Positions 32,633 through 44,706 of a stretch of 64,000 nt of DNA are shown here, piece after piece (within the stretch, counting starts at the first letter, position 1; each line of letters begins with the position of its first letter). The notes below the pieces were generated by a model. That model did not search any database. It was not told where the DNA came from and worked only from the letters and a program-made list of their open reading frames with translations. The position numbers were made by a program, and so were the translations under genes. The stretch is taken from contig VSDK01010480.1 in NCBI GenBank assembly GCA_009767595.1, forward strand, positions 946,855-1,010,854. Direction: 5' to 3'. Origin of the DNA: Symbiodinium kawagutii. Its lineage: Eukaryota > Sar > Dinophyceae > Suessiales > Symbiodiniaceae.

Positions 32633-32992
32633 TCACAGCACATCGGTTTCCAAAACTGGTTGGTCATTGCTCACACCAAACAGAACACAAATTGGACATT
32701 TGTGGTGTCGAACAATCCGATTTTGAGGGATCATCCTGAGCCCATTCTTCATGCCTGTAGAGGATGGATACCCCACTTTAGTGGGGTCACTCCACGCCTG
32801 GTCATATAGATGGGTAGAGTTGAGGATTGAAAGCTTGGTAAGGCCTAGTGGGTAGAGCGTTTCGGATCCGCCATGACACATCCCTGTATTTTTCCACCAC
32901 AAAACATTCATAAACATTCCTCGCAGAGAGATGTTGGCTGGAGGTTGTTGATCCCAAGCATCTCTAGTACCCGGCACAATCCCTGCCTCCAA
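32633..32992 (-). other. Unassigned non-repetitive block with a 119-codon open frame
   Basis: The block lacks the TGATGGTT words of its surroundings. The frame contains WKNTGMCHGGSETLYPLGLT, but two other frames have long open parts and no splice signals fit well. A palindrome, ACCCCACTTTAGTGGGGT, lies at ~32768. Not called as a gene. Confidence 0.3.
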
Positions 32993-33172
32993 ATATATAG
33001 TATATTATATAATATCATACAATATAATCAATGATGGTGGTGAAGATAATGGCCAACAACAACATGGCTAGTCTTAAGTCCGGCCAGGCACCCTGGTTGA
33101 GAACTGGATTGGGAGTCATCATGGTTCACCCAGCGCCTGTTTGCATTTTGCCTATCAGAACCAAGTAGGTGT

Positions 33173-33331
33173 CTAGAAACAAAAGTTTCTCAGTGAGCTC
33201 AAGGGTGGCTGGTTCTGACGATGCCGCGTGTCCTTGTTGGGAGTCAACTCTTCTGAAAAACTGAACGCAGAGTACCAGATGAAGAATTCTCGAACGTCCT
33301 GAGCTGTGACACTTTCTCCAATTTGGGTCAC
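33173..33331 (-). CDS. Putative terminal exon of a small gene
   Basis: Strong acceptor CTCCTTTTCAG|GTGACC, then 52 codons and TAG. The frame reads VTQIGESVTAQDVREFFIWY and ends LSSLRNFCF. With the start-type exon at 34720 it would delimit a gene of about 1.5 kb. Function not recognised. Confidence 0.5.
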   Translation of the reverse strand: MTQIGESVTAQDVREFFIWYSAFSFSEELTPNKDTRHRQNQPPLSSLRNFCF

Positions 33332-33622
33332 CTGAAAAGGAGGAGGTTACATACATACCGCAATCATCAAGCTCCATGAAAACTGAAATCCGCACACCTG
33401 CATTCATGCTTGCATGCATGCCTGCATGTGTGTGTGTGTGTTCAGCATCCCCTCGAGAAAAAGTGCAAAGAGAGGCGTAGTGTCAGATACTATGCACATG
33501 TACGCCAACCACCATCAAGCAGTATACAGCCAATGTGTATTCACCACAGCTCATCGGTATCATTCATGTGTATAAATATAACATTCAAACATCATTTGTA
33601 AATAATCAACAGATTCACAGAC

Positions 33623-33667
33623 TATGTCAATGATGGCTCTCCCAGCGTGACACCAGAGCTGCTGAAA
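33623..33667 (-). CDS. Putative internal exon of the same small gene
   Basis: Acceptor GGAGCAG|TTT and donor GACATA|GTCTGT give 15 codons, FQQLWCHAGRAIIDI (phase 0-0), which join in frame to the terminal exon. The frame is open well upstream (SAVEQ, ELRSA), so the true acceptor may lie earlier. Confidence 0.35.
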
Positions 33668-34107
33668 CTGCTCCACAGCTGAAGCGCTTCTCAGCTCCCT
33701 ATGCTTCCAGTTTCCACGATATGGTAGCAAGCTGCTTTCTACCATGGTTGTTTGGGGTTGGTTGACCTACCAAGGTACCTGGAAAAATGAGGATTACTCA
33801 CATGGAGCCCCAAGCTGCGAGCTGCGAGCCATCCCCAGACTTCCAGACGTCTCACGAGAGCAGTGACCAGTCTACAACCATCATAGCAAGTGGATGAACA
33901 CAATGGTTGCAATGGTCATACAACAATGTTTATACTCATAGTGATACAGTAACTAACGTTCATGATACTGGTGCTAGTGGTTCTATTTTCCAGTGTTGCT
34001 CAATATCAACAAGCTTGCGAGCCACCATTCAAGGTCAAAACCCTTCCATACCATTCTGTAACCATCGCCGATCTTCCAATCGGTGCTTCAGCTCCGGTAA
34101 CGTTCAC

Positions 34108-34202
34108 CGTGACCGAGCTTCGATGGTCTCCGCGTTCAGCCGGTTCAAGCTTCGGGTGGCTGTCTCCACAAAGTGGGGATTCAGGTCCGAGAGGCAACCC
34201 AC
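34108..34202 (-). CDS. Putative exon; two frames possible
   Basis: Acceptor CGGTTCAG|GTGGGT and donor TCACG|GTGAAC, 95 bp. Read in phase 0 it gives SDLNPHFVETATRSLNRLNA, a natural helix. Read with the overhang of the 34600-34720 exon it gives GGLPLGPESPLCGDSHPKLE. The first looks better, which would require another exon between. A plus-strand frame (33962-34240) also stays open here. Confidence 0.4.
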
Positions 34203-34599
34203 CTGAACCGGCCAGGCTTCGCCCACTAGGAACCCGCTGAACGGTCCACAGAAGTTGGGGAACCAGGATCCACCCATCCATCATCATCCATCTATGTTTA
34301 AAAACTATACGCACACATAGCACACAATATATTATGTGCATCCACATATATACATATACAGCACACATCAGCGCAGCTGTCCATTCCCCGATCGCAACCA
34401 ACCAGCCAACCAGCCAGCCAACCAGCCAACTATGATTGGATGGCATTCCAACCCTGATGCTATCCAACCAGTGCTGGCAATCTCATAAACCTTGCCATGA
34501 ACTATACAGCTTCATGTAAAATCATCCACCAAGGCCCGTGACATGCTGTGACGCTACAGGATGGGTCCCAACAAGGAGGCTGATCGTTAGGATGTTCAC

Positions 34600-34720
34600 C
34601 TGGGGTAGCTCTTGGAGACCCAGCTATGACCTCGTGACATGTGGCAGCTCCCCATATTGCTAGTGCTGGTAGGATTGCTTTGATTCTGCGGAAGGCTGTA
34701 CTGTTGCGATCAGAAGCCAT
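34600..34720 (-). CDS. Putative first exon with N-terminal hydrophobic segment
   Basis: ATG at 34720 opens MASDRNSTAFRRIKAILPAL, continuing AIWGAATCHEVIAG: a basic N-terminus and then a hydrophobic stretch, consistent with a signal peptide or signal anchor. Donor CCCCAG|GTGAAC. Start of the small gene ending at 33173. Confidence 0.45.
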
Positions 34721-35309
34721 TCATTGGTGCTTCATTGTGGGTGATCATTCAGATTTATCAATGAATAGCCGCTGACGTTGTGGCATTGATGCCAATGCTG
34801 CAATAATGGCAATGTCATCCTTCTTTGCTGGTCATCATCTCTGGCGCACGCAGGCTCTGGGAATCCCTCACGTGGGTCACTTCCTGGGTGAGGCGATGGC
34901 GAAAAAAACGGATGGAGTCGACGTTCAAGAGGAATGTTTGCATACAACATGTGATGGTCGTTCAAGCCAAAGAGAACCCCAAGAATTGTTGGTTTATTGC
35001 TATCAACGGTTAATATTGGATGATTTGGGGAGTCCCCAATTTTGAGAAACACTCATATCTACCTACATCCACAAAAAAACAATTGTCGTCAATGACCTGT
35101 ACTGTAATATGTCTAAGTGTACAGATCTACAATGGAACGCATTTTCATATGTGATTACAATGTCTCCGTTCTATTTGGATCATTGATGACAATTCTATAT
35201 CTGTCGATGGTTTGCATGTTTCTACAAATACCATCACTGAAGTATCTACATGTATGCACATAAACCACACGCACATGAAAGGGTCGTGACACACATCGTG
35301 GCTAAGCTG

Positions 35310-35406
35310 CTAAGCTGTGGTTTCAGCTCCCATGCCACAAGAGCACTGCTCATGGGGTCCAGAAGCAAGTCCAAGAAGCACGTTATCAACCACGCTATTG
35401 ACATCG
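35310..35406 (-). CDS. Putative terminal exon of the 38.0-35.3 kb gene
   Basis: Acceptor ACCCCTCAG|C. One nt plus 31 codons and TAG read DVNSVVDNVLLGLASGPHEQ and end CGMGAETTA. The phase completes the last codon of the 35817-35969 exon. The plus strand and one other minus frame are also open here, so this is the weakest of the five exons. Confidence 0.35.
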
Positions 35407-35816
35407 CTGAGGGGTATCCCCAGAAATCAGATTTGTTCAAAACCAAAAATCATCTGACACAAATTGCGTCTGCGAAAGATTGTGGGCCAATATGGATGTT
35501 CTTGTTGAGAAGCTTCATTCGCAGGATAGCAAGCCTCCGGTGATCAATAGCAGTAAAAGTCACCGTCTCCAAAACATATATCATCTCTTTTCGTAGGATA
35601 TTCCATCGCTATGTTGGATTGTGAGAGAGGAACATAGGTCACCCAACCAAATCTAAGATGATCAGGGTTGGGGATACGCACGTGTATTCATTAATCACTC
35701 ATATGTTAACCATCAACAATCACGTATTCATAAATTGTTTGATCAATCTACTAAATGACTTATTGATTAAACAAAATTTCACCATCCTGCATCCACAACG
35801 AAAATTGCCGCATCAC

Positions 35817-35969
35817 AAGCCGAGACGTCCTCCGCCCGAAGCCGCCGCCCGAAACGCCCCCGTTCGCCCAGCGTCGCACAGCAAAGCCGGCACGTTGTTC
35901 ATCCGCAGGCGACGTTGGAACAGGTCCGAACCTGGCGACGGCAGGTCATCCGAGGCATCTACTGGGGTC
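35817..35969 (-). CDS. Putative exon, unknown protein
   Basis: Acceptor GGCAGCCAG|GACCCC and donor GGCTT|GTGATG. The frame contains TPVDASDDLPSPGSDLFQRR and then NNVPALLCDAGRTGAF. Its first base completes the AG overhang of the previous exon as AGG (Arg). GC-rich and Ala/Gly-rich at the end. Confidence 0.5.
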
Positions 35970-36707
35970 CTGGCTGCCTGTGCCTTCCTCATAGCACAGC
36001 CCACAAGCATTGTATCAACTGCTGTTCACTACATCATCTGCATTCATCAACCATAGTTCTCTAAAGATCTTGACTTGCACACAAGTATTTAGCCGTTGCT
36101 ATCCCATGTCAAGTGGCCACTGACATCGATTCATGATGCTACCAAGAGTTCTGCTCATGTCATGAATGGTCATGAATGAATGGAAGATTCATATTTATAG
36201 CGCATCTGCAATTCCGAATCTCCAACAGCTAACGATCTCCCAACTTGCTAATGTTTATAGCCCAATCGCTAATGATTTACCAACTCAAACATTTGGGTGT
36301 TCAAAGCTGGATCTCTCATGAATGTTGGTTGTTGTTTGTGTACTCCACTATACTAATTGGTTCTCAACCACCACACACCAACGAGTAACAGCTGACCTCC
36401 CATTCATTCTTGATCACTCTCGGTAAGAAGTTGGTTATGGTTGATGACAGGTGGTAAACTTTATTAGAATTCCCGTCATGAACTTCCTATCACAGCCGGA
36501 AAAAAACTTCAATAACCAACAATAAATCTATATTGATGCTATTGAATAAGCATGTACCACCAGTTCAATCACCTAAACAGTTACTTAACCGCCTAACCGA
36601 ACATGTTTCCAGAACCTATCTGTAGCTGTTTCTCCCTATGAAACCATATAAAAACCAAAGAAAAACCATAGAAAAACCCAGCATGTTCAGTTGCTTCGGT
36701 GGTTCAC

Positions 36708-36870
36708 CTCCCATCCTTAAGCCATGAAGGCTCCCCCCACGTGGCACCGTTCCCCGCAGCACCTTCGCCCTCGGAGTAGCGAGCAAAGAGCTCCGCGGCC
36801 GTGGCCGCCAGCTCCGCCGGGATGCGCAGCTCGTGCGCCAGACTGAGCCGCGGAGATCCATGGAGAACGG
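36708..36870 (-). CDS. Putative exon, unknown protein
   Basis: Acceptor ATGGATCAG|CC and donor GATGGGAG|GTGAAC. Two nt, 53 codons and two nt contain LAHELRIPAELAATAAELFA, a clear amphipathic helix. Both ends join in phase to the neighbouring exons. Confidence 0.55.
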
Positions 36871-37244
36871 CTGATCCATGGTGAGAACTAGCAGCAGCAG
36901 TAGCAGCAGCAGCAGTAGTAGTAGCAGAATAGACAGAACTAGTAGTAATAGTCGATAGTACTAGATAGTTGATGCTCCATGTTCTCAATCAATTTACTGG
37001 TATTTGTTTACAAGCCCATAGTAAACAAGTAAACAATTACAAGCATAGTTGATAGATGTTAACAATGGTAGTAGATTGCTACATTAATAGTTGTTCACAG
37101 CTGATCCATGTGGAGAACTAGTCGAATAAACAGAACTAGTAGTAAGATCAATAGCAATAGTTAGTAATAGTAGATGATTACAAGCATAGTTAATAGATTG
37201 ATACTGGCAGTTGATGCTCCATGCGGGGGAGGTTGGTAGGTCAC

Positions 37245-37340
37245 CAGCTGCTCCAAGTGGCTGGAAGAGCTGCGGCCGCTCGTTGCTGCGTCCGGCGCCC
37301 GGGAAGCTGGGCGTGGGCCGCTTCTCCACGGCGTCCAGGC
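37245..37340 (-). CDS. Putative exon, unknown protein
   Basis: Acceptor ACTCAAG|GC and donor GCAGCTG|GTGACC. Two nt, 31 codons and one nt read LDAVEKRPTPSFPGAGRSNE and onward. In phase with both neighbours. Confidence 0.55.
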
Positions 37341-37957
37341 CTTGAGTCGGGGGTGGGTGTTGACTGCTTTGGTTAGTAATGGACCAGTTAAACTGGTTTA
37401 GTTAAACCTGGTGGTTGGTGGTTTATAACTGACCAGTTCTAGTGGTTGATGGGTGTTTTGTTTGTGGTTTATGGGTTTATAGATGTCATAACTAACCCTT
37501 TAGGTTCAACTACCAGTTTTAGAGGTTTATGGGTGTTAATAGCCAGGAATGACACTTGGTTAAAATGCAAAGTTAGCTAACTAGATTCCATTGGTTGGAG
37601 TTGGTTCAAATAGTATTGATCATGGTTGTCATTGATAAGCTCTATAACCGGTAGTTGACTACTGATAGCTACTATTGGTGCCTGGTGGGTGGTTTATATC
37701 TGACTCAATTATAGGGCTGACACCAGTTATACATAGGGGCTTAAACCCCAACTAATACCAATGATTGGTCGGTGATTGCTAGAATTGGTAGTGTTGGTTA
37801 TATATATATACTGATTGTTGACATTATGATTCAGCATATTCTGATTCTTGATATGCTTAACCACCATCAACCACCACTCATTCGTCAAATGGATTAGTGG
37901 TTCACCACATCCCCATCCATATTCCCATCATTCCCATGCGATTCACCGCACCCCCAC

Positions 37958-38020
37958 CTTCGATGGGCGGCAAAGCCTCCTCAGCTGCAAGCCGCTGCGA
38001 AACCGCTGGTGGATGCCCAG
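37958..38020 (-). CDS. Putative exon, unknown protein
   Basis: Acceptor CACTCAG|CT and donor TCGAAG|GTGGGG. Two nt, 20 codons and one nt read GHPPAVSQRLAAEEALPPIE. Its overhang completes GGC (Gly) with the next exon. Upstream exons of this gene may include the island at 38975-39050, where three frames are open. Confidence 0.5.
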
Positions 38021-39288
38021 CTGAGTGATGGTGGATCATGGTAAAGCAGTGAACAAACATGGCTAATATGAGTTAACCAATGATGGTTGATATTATGATA
38101 TCAATCATCATCAAATTGGTTACTTGATAACGGTTGCTGATGGCTAATATTCCATGGTCAACCAGAGTACCCATCATCATTTCGGTATTTATGGTTGTTC
38201 ATGGTCAATATTTCATGGTTAATTAATAGTGGTTAACAAATAACCACCACCAACAACAACACCAACAACAACAATGTTTGACAAGATTACTTTCCTTAAC
38301 ATCATTTGCAGTAATTGCCCTAGTTAACCACAACAATATGTGCCATTAACATATTAACAACAATTCGTTAATGATAGTCGTCGATTGCTGACGCGCAAGA
38401 ATCATTAACCATGGCATTCTAATTGGTAAAACGACTAATGCTTGTCAATGATGGTTCATAATATATGGTTGATAGCAATGGCCAATAATGGTAAAATATG
38501 ATTAATAGCCGGTGAGAATAGCAAATAATCTTGAATAACCATTATTTGTTGCAAATAATGGTTGATAAATGGCTCATGACGATTAGAAATACATGGAAAA
38601 TAAATGGTTGATCGTAGTGGATCAACCACACGAACCATCTATTCTTGACCATCACCAATAGTTGTCAACGCTGGGTTAATAAACAATGGTCAATGGCAAC
38701 CCTGGACCAAGAAACCCCTCGTTGATTAATAGGGGAGTACCCCCAAAAGCCAAGTGGTTACCGATTAAAATGATAACCAATCCCCAGTTCATAAACCAAG
38801 GGGTTAACCATCAGCCACAATCAACCATTTTGATGATCCCGAATGATAATCACCCCCATTGACAACCAGTTGATTGATATGTCCAAGGGTTAACATTAAA
38901 TAGTGATCATCAACCATCCACCATCAGCCAATCAGCCATTGTATGACCATGATGACCGTCCGCCAAGCCACGAGTAAGGTCTTGCCCATGGTATGCCTGA
39001 CGTCCGCTGCAACCCGTGCAACCGCCGCAAGAACTGCTGGCTGTGACGGTGACCACGACTGGATTCACTGCTGATCATCTGTCACAGTTGGACTTATCCA
39101 TTGATACATAGTGATTGAGGGTGACATTGTCCAATGTGACATTGATCACATGTCGATAATGGAAGTTCATAGTGATTTAGAGTGGCATTGTGCATGCTGA
39201 TTGATGGTCCGATGGCTGAGTTGTCAACCGATCTGTGGTGGAGATGGTCCCGTGTGATATTCAAATCTCGTCCCGGGTACCGACTCAC

Positions 39289-39347
39289 CATCGCAGTGGA
39301 GAGTGTCGCAACCTGAGTGTCCTCCGAATTGGTAAACGACACTGGCA
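39289..39347 (-). CDS. Putative exon, unassigned
   Basis: Acceptor GATTTCCAG|TG and perfect donor GCGATG|GTGAGT. Two nt plus 19 codons read PVSFTNSEDTQVATLSTAM. Function not recognised. Confidence 0.45.
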
Positions 39348-39484
39348 CTGGAAATCTAACATCTTTGGATGATGTCCATCATCATGAGCACAGAGAGAAG
39401 GGTGCGCATTGTATATGTGTACACTCACATATCCATATACCATGACACACCACTATCAGCCACTACTAACCCCCACGGTGCCAC

Positions 39485-39560
39485 ATTGCCCCCGACGGCA
39501 ATAGTGCAGTGCAAGCTCCGCCTGTGTCTAGGGCTGTGCACCACCGGCATCTGGCTGGAC
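39485..39560 (-). CDS. Putative exon, unassigned
   Basis: Acceptor CATCCACAG|G and donor GGCAAT|GTGGCA. One nt plus 25 codons read SSQMPVVHSPRHRRSLHCTI and onward. Function not recognised. Confidence 0.4.
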
Positions 39561-40585
39561 CTGTGGATGGAAAGTGAGGGAAAGTGATGAATGGTGGGTA
39601 AACAACCCCTATAATTAGTAGTTCATAGTGGTTAATAGTGGTTAATATAATAGTTGTCTATGGATAATAATGGCTAAAAATGATCATTAACTGGATGGTG
39701 GTTGAACCACCCCTCTGAAAAAAATACTCAATCAACTGTCCCAAATATAGGAGAAGATGAAACATGTAGTACTGGTTGATTGATACAAGTGGTTGATAGT
39801 TGATAATAGATAATGTGGCTAAGGATTGCCAATTGTTGTCAAGGGTTTATATGATATGAGGGCATCAACCGAAAATCAACAATGGGTTGATGTGACGATG
39901 TCGTTCGATCCAATGTTGCCATGTTGCTTGTTTACTAACTGCAAACAAATGCTAACAACAAATCACCGTCATTTTGACTGACATATTGCTACTGGGAGAA
40001 TAATTGTTCAGAATCATATGCCGAAAAATGGTTGATCCCCAGGAATAGTATGGGTGTTTCTCAAAATATGGGACCCGAAAAATGGTTGGTGCAAAGATCA
40101 CAAGTTAAACTGGCACAAAGCCCTTAGATCATCAATTGGTATAAATGATGATTAAGGATCAAAACGGCTACAAATATGTACGACAATGCTTAATACAACG
40201 GTGACTAATTATGAACATGTTAAATGATTCGAATGAAGAATGGTCCTGGTTGATTTTTGACGCTTGATGGCCAATACAATGGTCAAGATAACGGACTATT
40301 TCATAGGAATCGTGACGCAGTAGTGATAAAAAGCTCCCATGTTCCACTGGTGTTGCTATCAACTAGAGTCAAATTAACGAAGATTTATCCATGGTCAGCC
40401 GCCAAGAATAGGCATTGTAATCGTTAATGACCATCTATGGTTGACTAGAATTAACCCTGGTCGAATAACCACAACAACCATGGTCAATAACCATCCAAAA
40501 AAAGAAACTAAGCCTCTTCTAGGATGTTGACCGTTAATTCTGGTCAACCATCAAAACAAGTAATCAAATGTAATCAATGAACCAT

Positions 40586-40693
40586 TCAGAACCTCGGTTT
40601 CTTGGCAGTGGCTTCCTCCCCGTGACCCCGCCCCCCTTCGTGTTTCGAGTGGCTTTTTGGGCTCAGGCCGCACTTCTTTGCTGCCGGAGCTGC
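40586..40693 (-). CDS. Putative terminal exon, Lys/Gly-rich C-terminus
   Basis: Acceptor CCCCACGAG|GCAGCT; 35 codons and TGA. Begins AAPAAKKCGLSPKSHSKHEG and ends TAKKPRF. The basic low-complexity tail suggests nucleic-acid binding or nuclear location, but no domain is visible. Confidence 0.5.
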   Translation of the reverse strand, partial: AAPAAKKCGLSPKSHSKHEGGRGHGEEATAKKPRF

Positions 40694-40991
40694 CTCGTGG
40701 GGTGGCAGCCGCAACCAAGGAGACCCAGCAGCAGTTGCTAACAACCAACAAGAACCAATCGCAACCAAGGCAAACCAGCAACAACTGACAATAATGCCTA
40801 ATCATGTGGGGAAGTATACCGACCAAATCAGGTGGAGAATGATGGCTCATGGCAATTAACCATTGTCATTTACATTCATTTACTATCATCAACCACCATG
40901 AACCATTCTGAACCACCCTATCAGCTTGCACGCTGTCCCTGCAAACTAGCATCAACCAGCTTCTTCACCAACAACTTGACCAACCCACCAC

Positions 40992-41069
40992 TGCGTTGAT
41001 GGCTTCGACCCATGCCCTGCATGGCCTTTCGATGGCTTTCTGCCGCTGGTGGAAGGGCAGGAGCCAGGT
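40992..41069 (-). CDS. Putative penultimate exon of the same gene
   Basis: Acceptor CTCGCCAG|ACCTGG and donor AACGCA|GTGGTG, 26 codons in phase 0-0, TWLLPFHQRQKAIERPCRAW and onward; joins in frame to the terminal exon. Two other frames are open too, so the reading is tentative. Confidence 0.4.
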
Positions 41070-42113
41070 CTGGCGAGCGATCCCAAAGCCAACAGCAGCA
41101 ACAACAAGGGGATGGTAGGGGTTGATTCGAAGGGGGTGACAATGTGGTGGTTGACTAACAGTGATAGTGGTGACCATTGTGAGACTGATGGGGTTGATTC
41201 AAAGGGGCTGAGAGTCATGGTTGACTAATACTGAGTGGTTGATGATGGATGATTGATGCTTAGTGATGGTTGATTGATGATTACCTAATAGTGCATAACA
41301 AAGATTCCTGATGGAAGTTCCTGATTGACTAGTGACGGTGAAGCGATCGATAATAATGGCTAGTGCTGGTTACTTGATTGTTATTGGTAGTGCTTAACAG
41401 TGGTTAAGGAATGTTAAGGATGGTTCATTGATGGTTGATAATGGTCAATGAGTGATGGTTAGTGATGGTTCGTGATGGTTAGTGATGGTGTGAACAAATC
41501 ACTGGTCAATCATGGGTTTATGTTGGTCAGTGAGGATGGATTGATGGTTGATTGCTGCGCTGCTTGGTGATGGTTGATTGATGACTATGAATGATTATAT
41601 AGTTGGTCAATTGATGGTTCATAACTAAGAAGCAGCAAAGGCTCCTGATGGATTGATTAGCGATGGTTGATGATGATGGATGTTGGTTCCTGATTGTTGG
41701 TGATGGCTTGCAATGGTTACTGGTGTTTCGACAAACATATTAGAAAGCCACGATTGGCAACAAGATGCAGATAAGAATTAACAAGTAATTATTGCTGGCT
41801 GGATCATTGCTAGTTCATCTAGAACAGCTGGATGGTAGGCCAACCATGCTTTATTCTGATCATTAACACCCAATTGCTGATATGATCAGCATTAACCCAT
41901 ATTATTGTTGATGATTCAATTCCCATATTGATATAATCAATGCTCTGGGATAACAAGAGGATCAACAACAATCATCGACAGCTGGGCAAGCAGAAACGAG
42001 AGTACTAACCATTCAGTCAACGTTTGAGTTGATCATTGACTGATCAACCATGAAGTGAATCATTATTTACCATTCAATCAACTATTAAGTCAAACATTAC
42101 AATCACATACCAT

Positions 42114-42176
42114 CACTTCCTGGTCACTTCCTGGTCACTTCCTGGTCACTTCCTGGTCACTTCCTGGTCACTTCCT
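42114..42176. repeat. 11-bp tandem repeat, CACTTCCTGGT x6
   Basis: Six nearly perfect 11-bp units just before a GC-rich possible exon. No function evident. Confidence 0.95.
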
Positions 42177-43484
42177 CCAGTTTTCCTCTCTCCATGCGGA
42201 ACCGGCCTCTCTCGCAACTCGCCTTCGTTGATGCCACTCCGGGCCGAGCCTTGGTGATGCCACTTCCGGGGGTTAGGGCAGTTCGGGCGCCCGGCGAGGG
42301 AAGAGTTTCACCTCCGCAGTACACTGAGTCCCCCGCCGACTGCGACGGCCTGCGCAGGGCGAAGCTGCAGCCAGTGAGGCTTAGGATGTCACGATTAGGG
42401 GACTTAAGTAGCGCTTAGCTAATGATTTAACTAGTCCTACTGTATCGCCGTTGGCTAATGATTTAGTCCTAGCATCAGGCTTAGCATGTCGCCATATGTC
42501 ACCACCAGCGATTAGTTGAAAGTTTTAAGTGATAAGCTGATGACCATTGATGATCACTTATGATCGAGTAGTGTTGATGGTTTATTGTTGAATTGTTGCT
42601 AAAAAACATGGTGAGTTTATGGCTCACAAATTGGCAGTCGTTGACTACTCTCCTGCCCGCAACCCCGTGCTCTGATCAGAGCTGGGAGGCTGATGATCGA
42701 TGAATGCATCGCTGCAATTCAAAGGTGATCGCCACATTTCGGTCACCGGTTGAGAAACCACCATATTGATCCATATTGGTCTTGTTGTTGATTATTATCC
42801 CCTACAACAAACAACTATAATCCCAGTAAGACCTTCATGCCATATAAAACCAAATCTAAAGAATAACAAATAGAACCCTTGCGTATGGTGCTCCGCCACC
42901 ATTCAACGCCTGCACCGGTTGGCTTTGTGGCCGGCTCAGAGGAGGACGGCCTCGGTCCCCCGGTAATCTAAAGTGGAAAAATCCACCTTTTGTAGCTGCT
43001 TTACCCATCAATGTGGTGGTTTTCAGCTTCTAGCTTCGTTTGCCAGAGGGTAACATGGAAAGAAACACAGAAATCCATGTGTTATCATTCACCCAAGGGG
43101 CGTTGGATGGTTTCCATTCCACAAACTATCAACATCCCTTTGTCGAACGAAGGATGTTGATGACTCAAGCTAACGACCAAGCAAAAAATACCGTTTTGTT
43201 TTGTAAGTTAATATTCAGGGCTATCAGTATGGGGTGACATGTCTATGAGGCTTTGGCATGTTTGATCTGTGATAAGCGAATCTAAAAGACAAAATCGCCG
43301 AGGGAGAACCATGAGAATCGTCGAGAATCTGAATATGGCTTGCGTTATTATAGCTGACCACAAACAATATGGCGAAGTAACCAACAACCATTGACCACAA
43401 TGGTTACTAGTTTAGTAGCACGGAATAACTGCTGAAGAAATCGTATGAACTTGTGGATTCACGGTGATCGGAAACCCAACCCAG

Positions 43485-43541
43485 GGCCCGCACGGCGCTT
43501 TATCCGGGCCCCCGAGCGGAAGTCGCTGACAGGATCACCTG
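43485..43541 (+). CDS. Putative plus-strand exon
   Basis: Acceptor CCAACCCAG|GGCCCG and perfect donor ACCTG|GTGAGT; 57 bp. One frame reads ARTALYPGPRAEVADRITW, another PARRFIRAPERKSLTGSP. One of the few islands whose splice signals favour the plus strand. Confidence 0.35.
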
Positions 43542-44099
43542 GTGAGTCGCAAAGGATGTGATGCCGAAATGGTGGAGATTGATGGCGTTTAATGGTGGTT
43601 AATGGTGGTTGATAATGGTTAAACATGCTTGATAATGCTCAATGATGGTTAATAATGGTTCATGAAGTTCCAAAATGGTGGTTGCTGGTGGAGAATGATG
43701 ATTACTGATGTGATTAATGCTACCTAATTAGCATAATTAAATATGAAACAGGAGCCATGGTGATGAAAGGTTTAATGATGTGTTTAATGATACTTAGTTG
43801 GTTGATGATTTTTGTCATAATGATGGCATTATATAACCATTGTTTCACGATCAGCTATTAATCAATTAACACGCAATTGATTCATGGTAAATAATCATCA
43901 TTCGAATGGTGATTTAACAGCAGTCACCATTTAACCATCATTGAACAATCAGCGAACCAGCGATCCAACGACCAAACTAACCATCCTGAATCATCCCTCC
44001 GGCTGCACTTGACAGTTCATTGCGACTGTGCACGCATGAAGGTTGACCCCACTCTCAGCTCAACCACTTGGTTCCTGGATAGCACTGCCAAGCACTCAC

Positions 44100-44236
44100 C
44101 AGGGCCACCAGTTGCCATGGCAAGTTCCACCTTCCCTGGTGGCACCACCCCGCTGGTCAGGCGCCAAGGCACTGCCGCGAAGCCAATGGACTGTGTGCAG
44201 CATCGGCTCTGACCTGGTGCTGTGGTCAGGAAGCCC
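44100..44236 (-). CDS. Putative exon, unassigned
   Basis: Acceptor TTTGACAG|GGGC and perfect donor GGCCCTG|GTGAGT. One nt, 45 codons and one nt contain PWRLTSGVVPPGKVELAMAT, beta-strand-like. The frame stays open beyond the donor to a TGA near 44020, so it could instead be a terminal exon. Confidence 0.45.
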
Positions 44237-44271
44237 CTGTCAAACAAACAAACAAAGACACAAAAAAATGA

Positions 44272-44405
44272 ACTAACGAACTAACTGACAAACTGACTAG
44301 TTAACTAACTAACTAACTGACTAAGTAACTTAACTAACTAACTACCTAACCAACTGACTAATTCAATAACTAACTGACTAATCAACTAACTAACAACCAA
44401 CAACC
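44272..44405. repeat. Degenerate CTAA/CTGA tetranucleotide array
   Basis: Runs of AACTAACTGA-type units on the plus strand. Simple repeat. Confidence 0.9.
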
Positions 44406-44616
44406 AACTGACCATACTTAAATATTACTACTTTCAATTCTCCCCTCGCCATTGGTGAATTGCAGGGGACCAGAGTTAAATTACTAATTGGTTAGGCCAC
44501 TCCTGGTAGCTCAGCTCCCATTTCAAGGGATCTATGCAAGACTCCGAATCGCTCCCTCCTAACCACCAGCCAGTTAACAACAACTGCTACTACTACCACC
44601 ACCAACAACCAACAAC

Positions 44617-44706
44617 CTTTTGCAGCGAAACCCCTCCCACGGGCCTCTGCCCATCGAGGTTCATCTGCCGAAAAACGCTGCCCTGTCTTGAGCTCATTCG
44701 CATCGC
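44617..44706 (-). CDS. Putative exon, unassigned
   Basis: Acceptor CCGTGCAG|GC and donor GCAAAAG|GTTGTT. Two nt, 29 codons and one nt read DANELKTGQRFSADEPRWAE and onward. A second frame is open as well. Function not recognised. Confidence 0.4.

Larger units (their letters stand above)
41070..44099. other. Repeat-rich stretch with possible plus-strand exons
   Basis: Mostly TGATGGTT-type text. Three GC islands read better on the plus strand: 42194-42400 (open from an ATG, containing FVDATPGRALVMPLPGVRAV), 42888-42962 (STPAPVGFVAGSEEDGLGPP then GTAATC) and 43485-43541. The first also has good minus-strand splice signals (CTGCGCAG and GGAG|GTGAAA), so orientation is open. Confidence 0.35.

Noticed and set aside
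33962-34240. 92-codon plus frame starting with a signal-peptide-like segment
   Set aside because: The minus strand has matched splice signals (TTCAG|GTGGG and CACG|GTGAAC) over the same interval. The plus frame cannot be excluded but is less well supported.
34374-34434. CCAACCAGCCAGCCAACC repeat as a possible regulatory array
   Set aside because: A simple 4-base repeat without features that set it apart from other local repeats.
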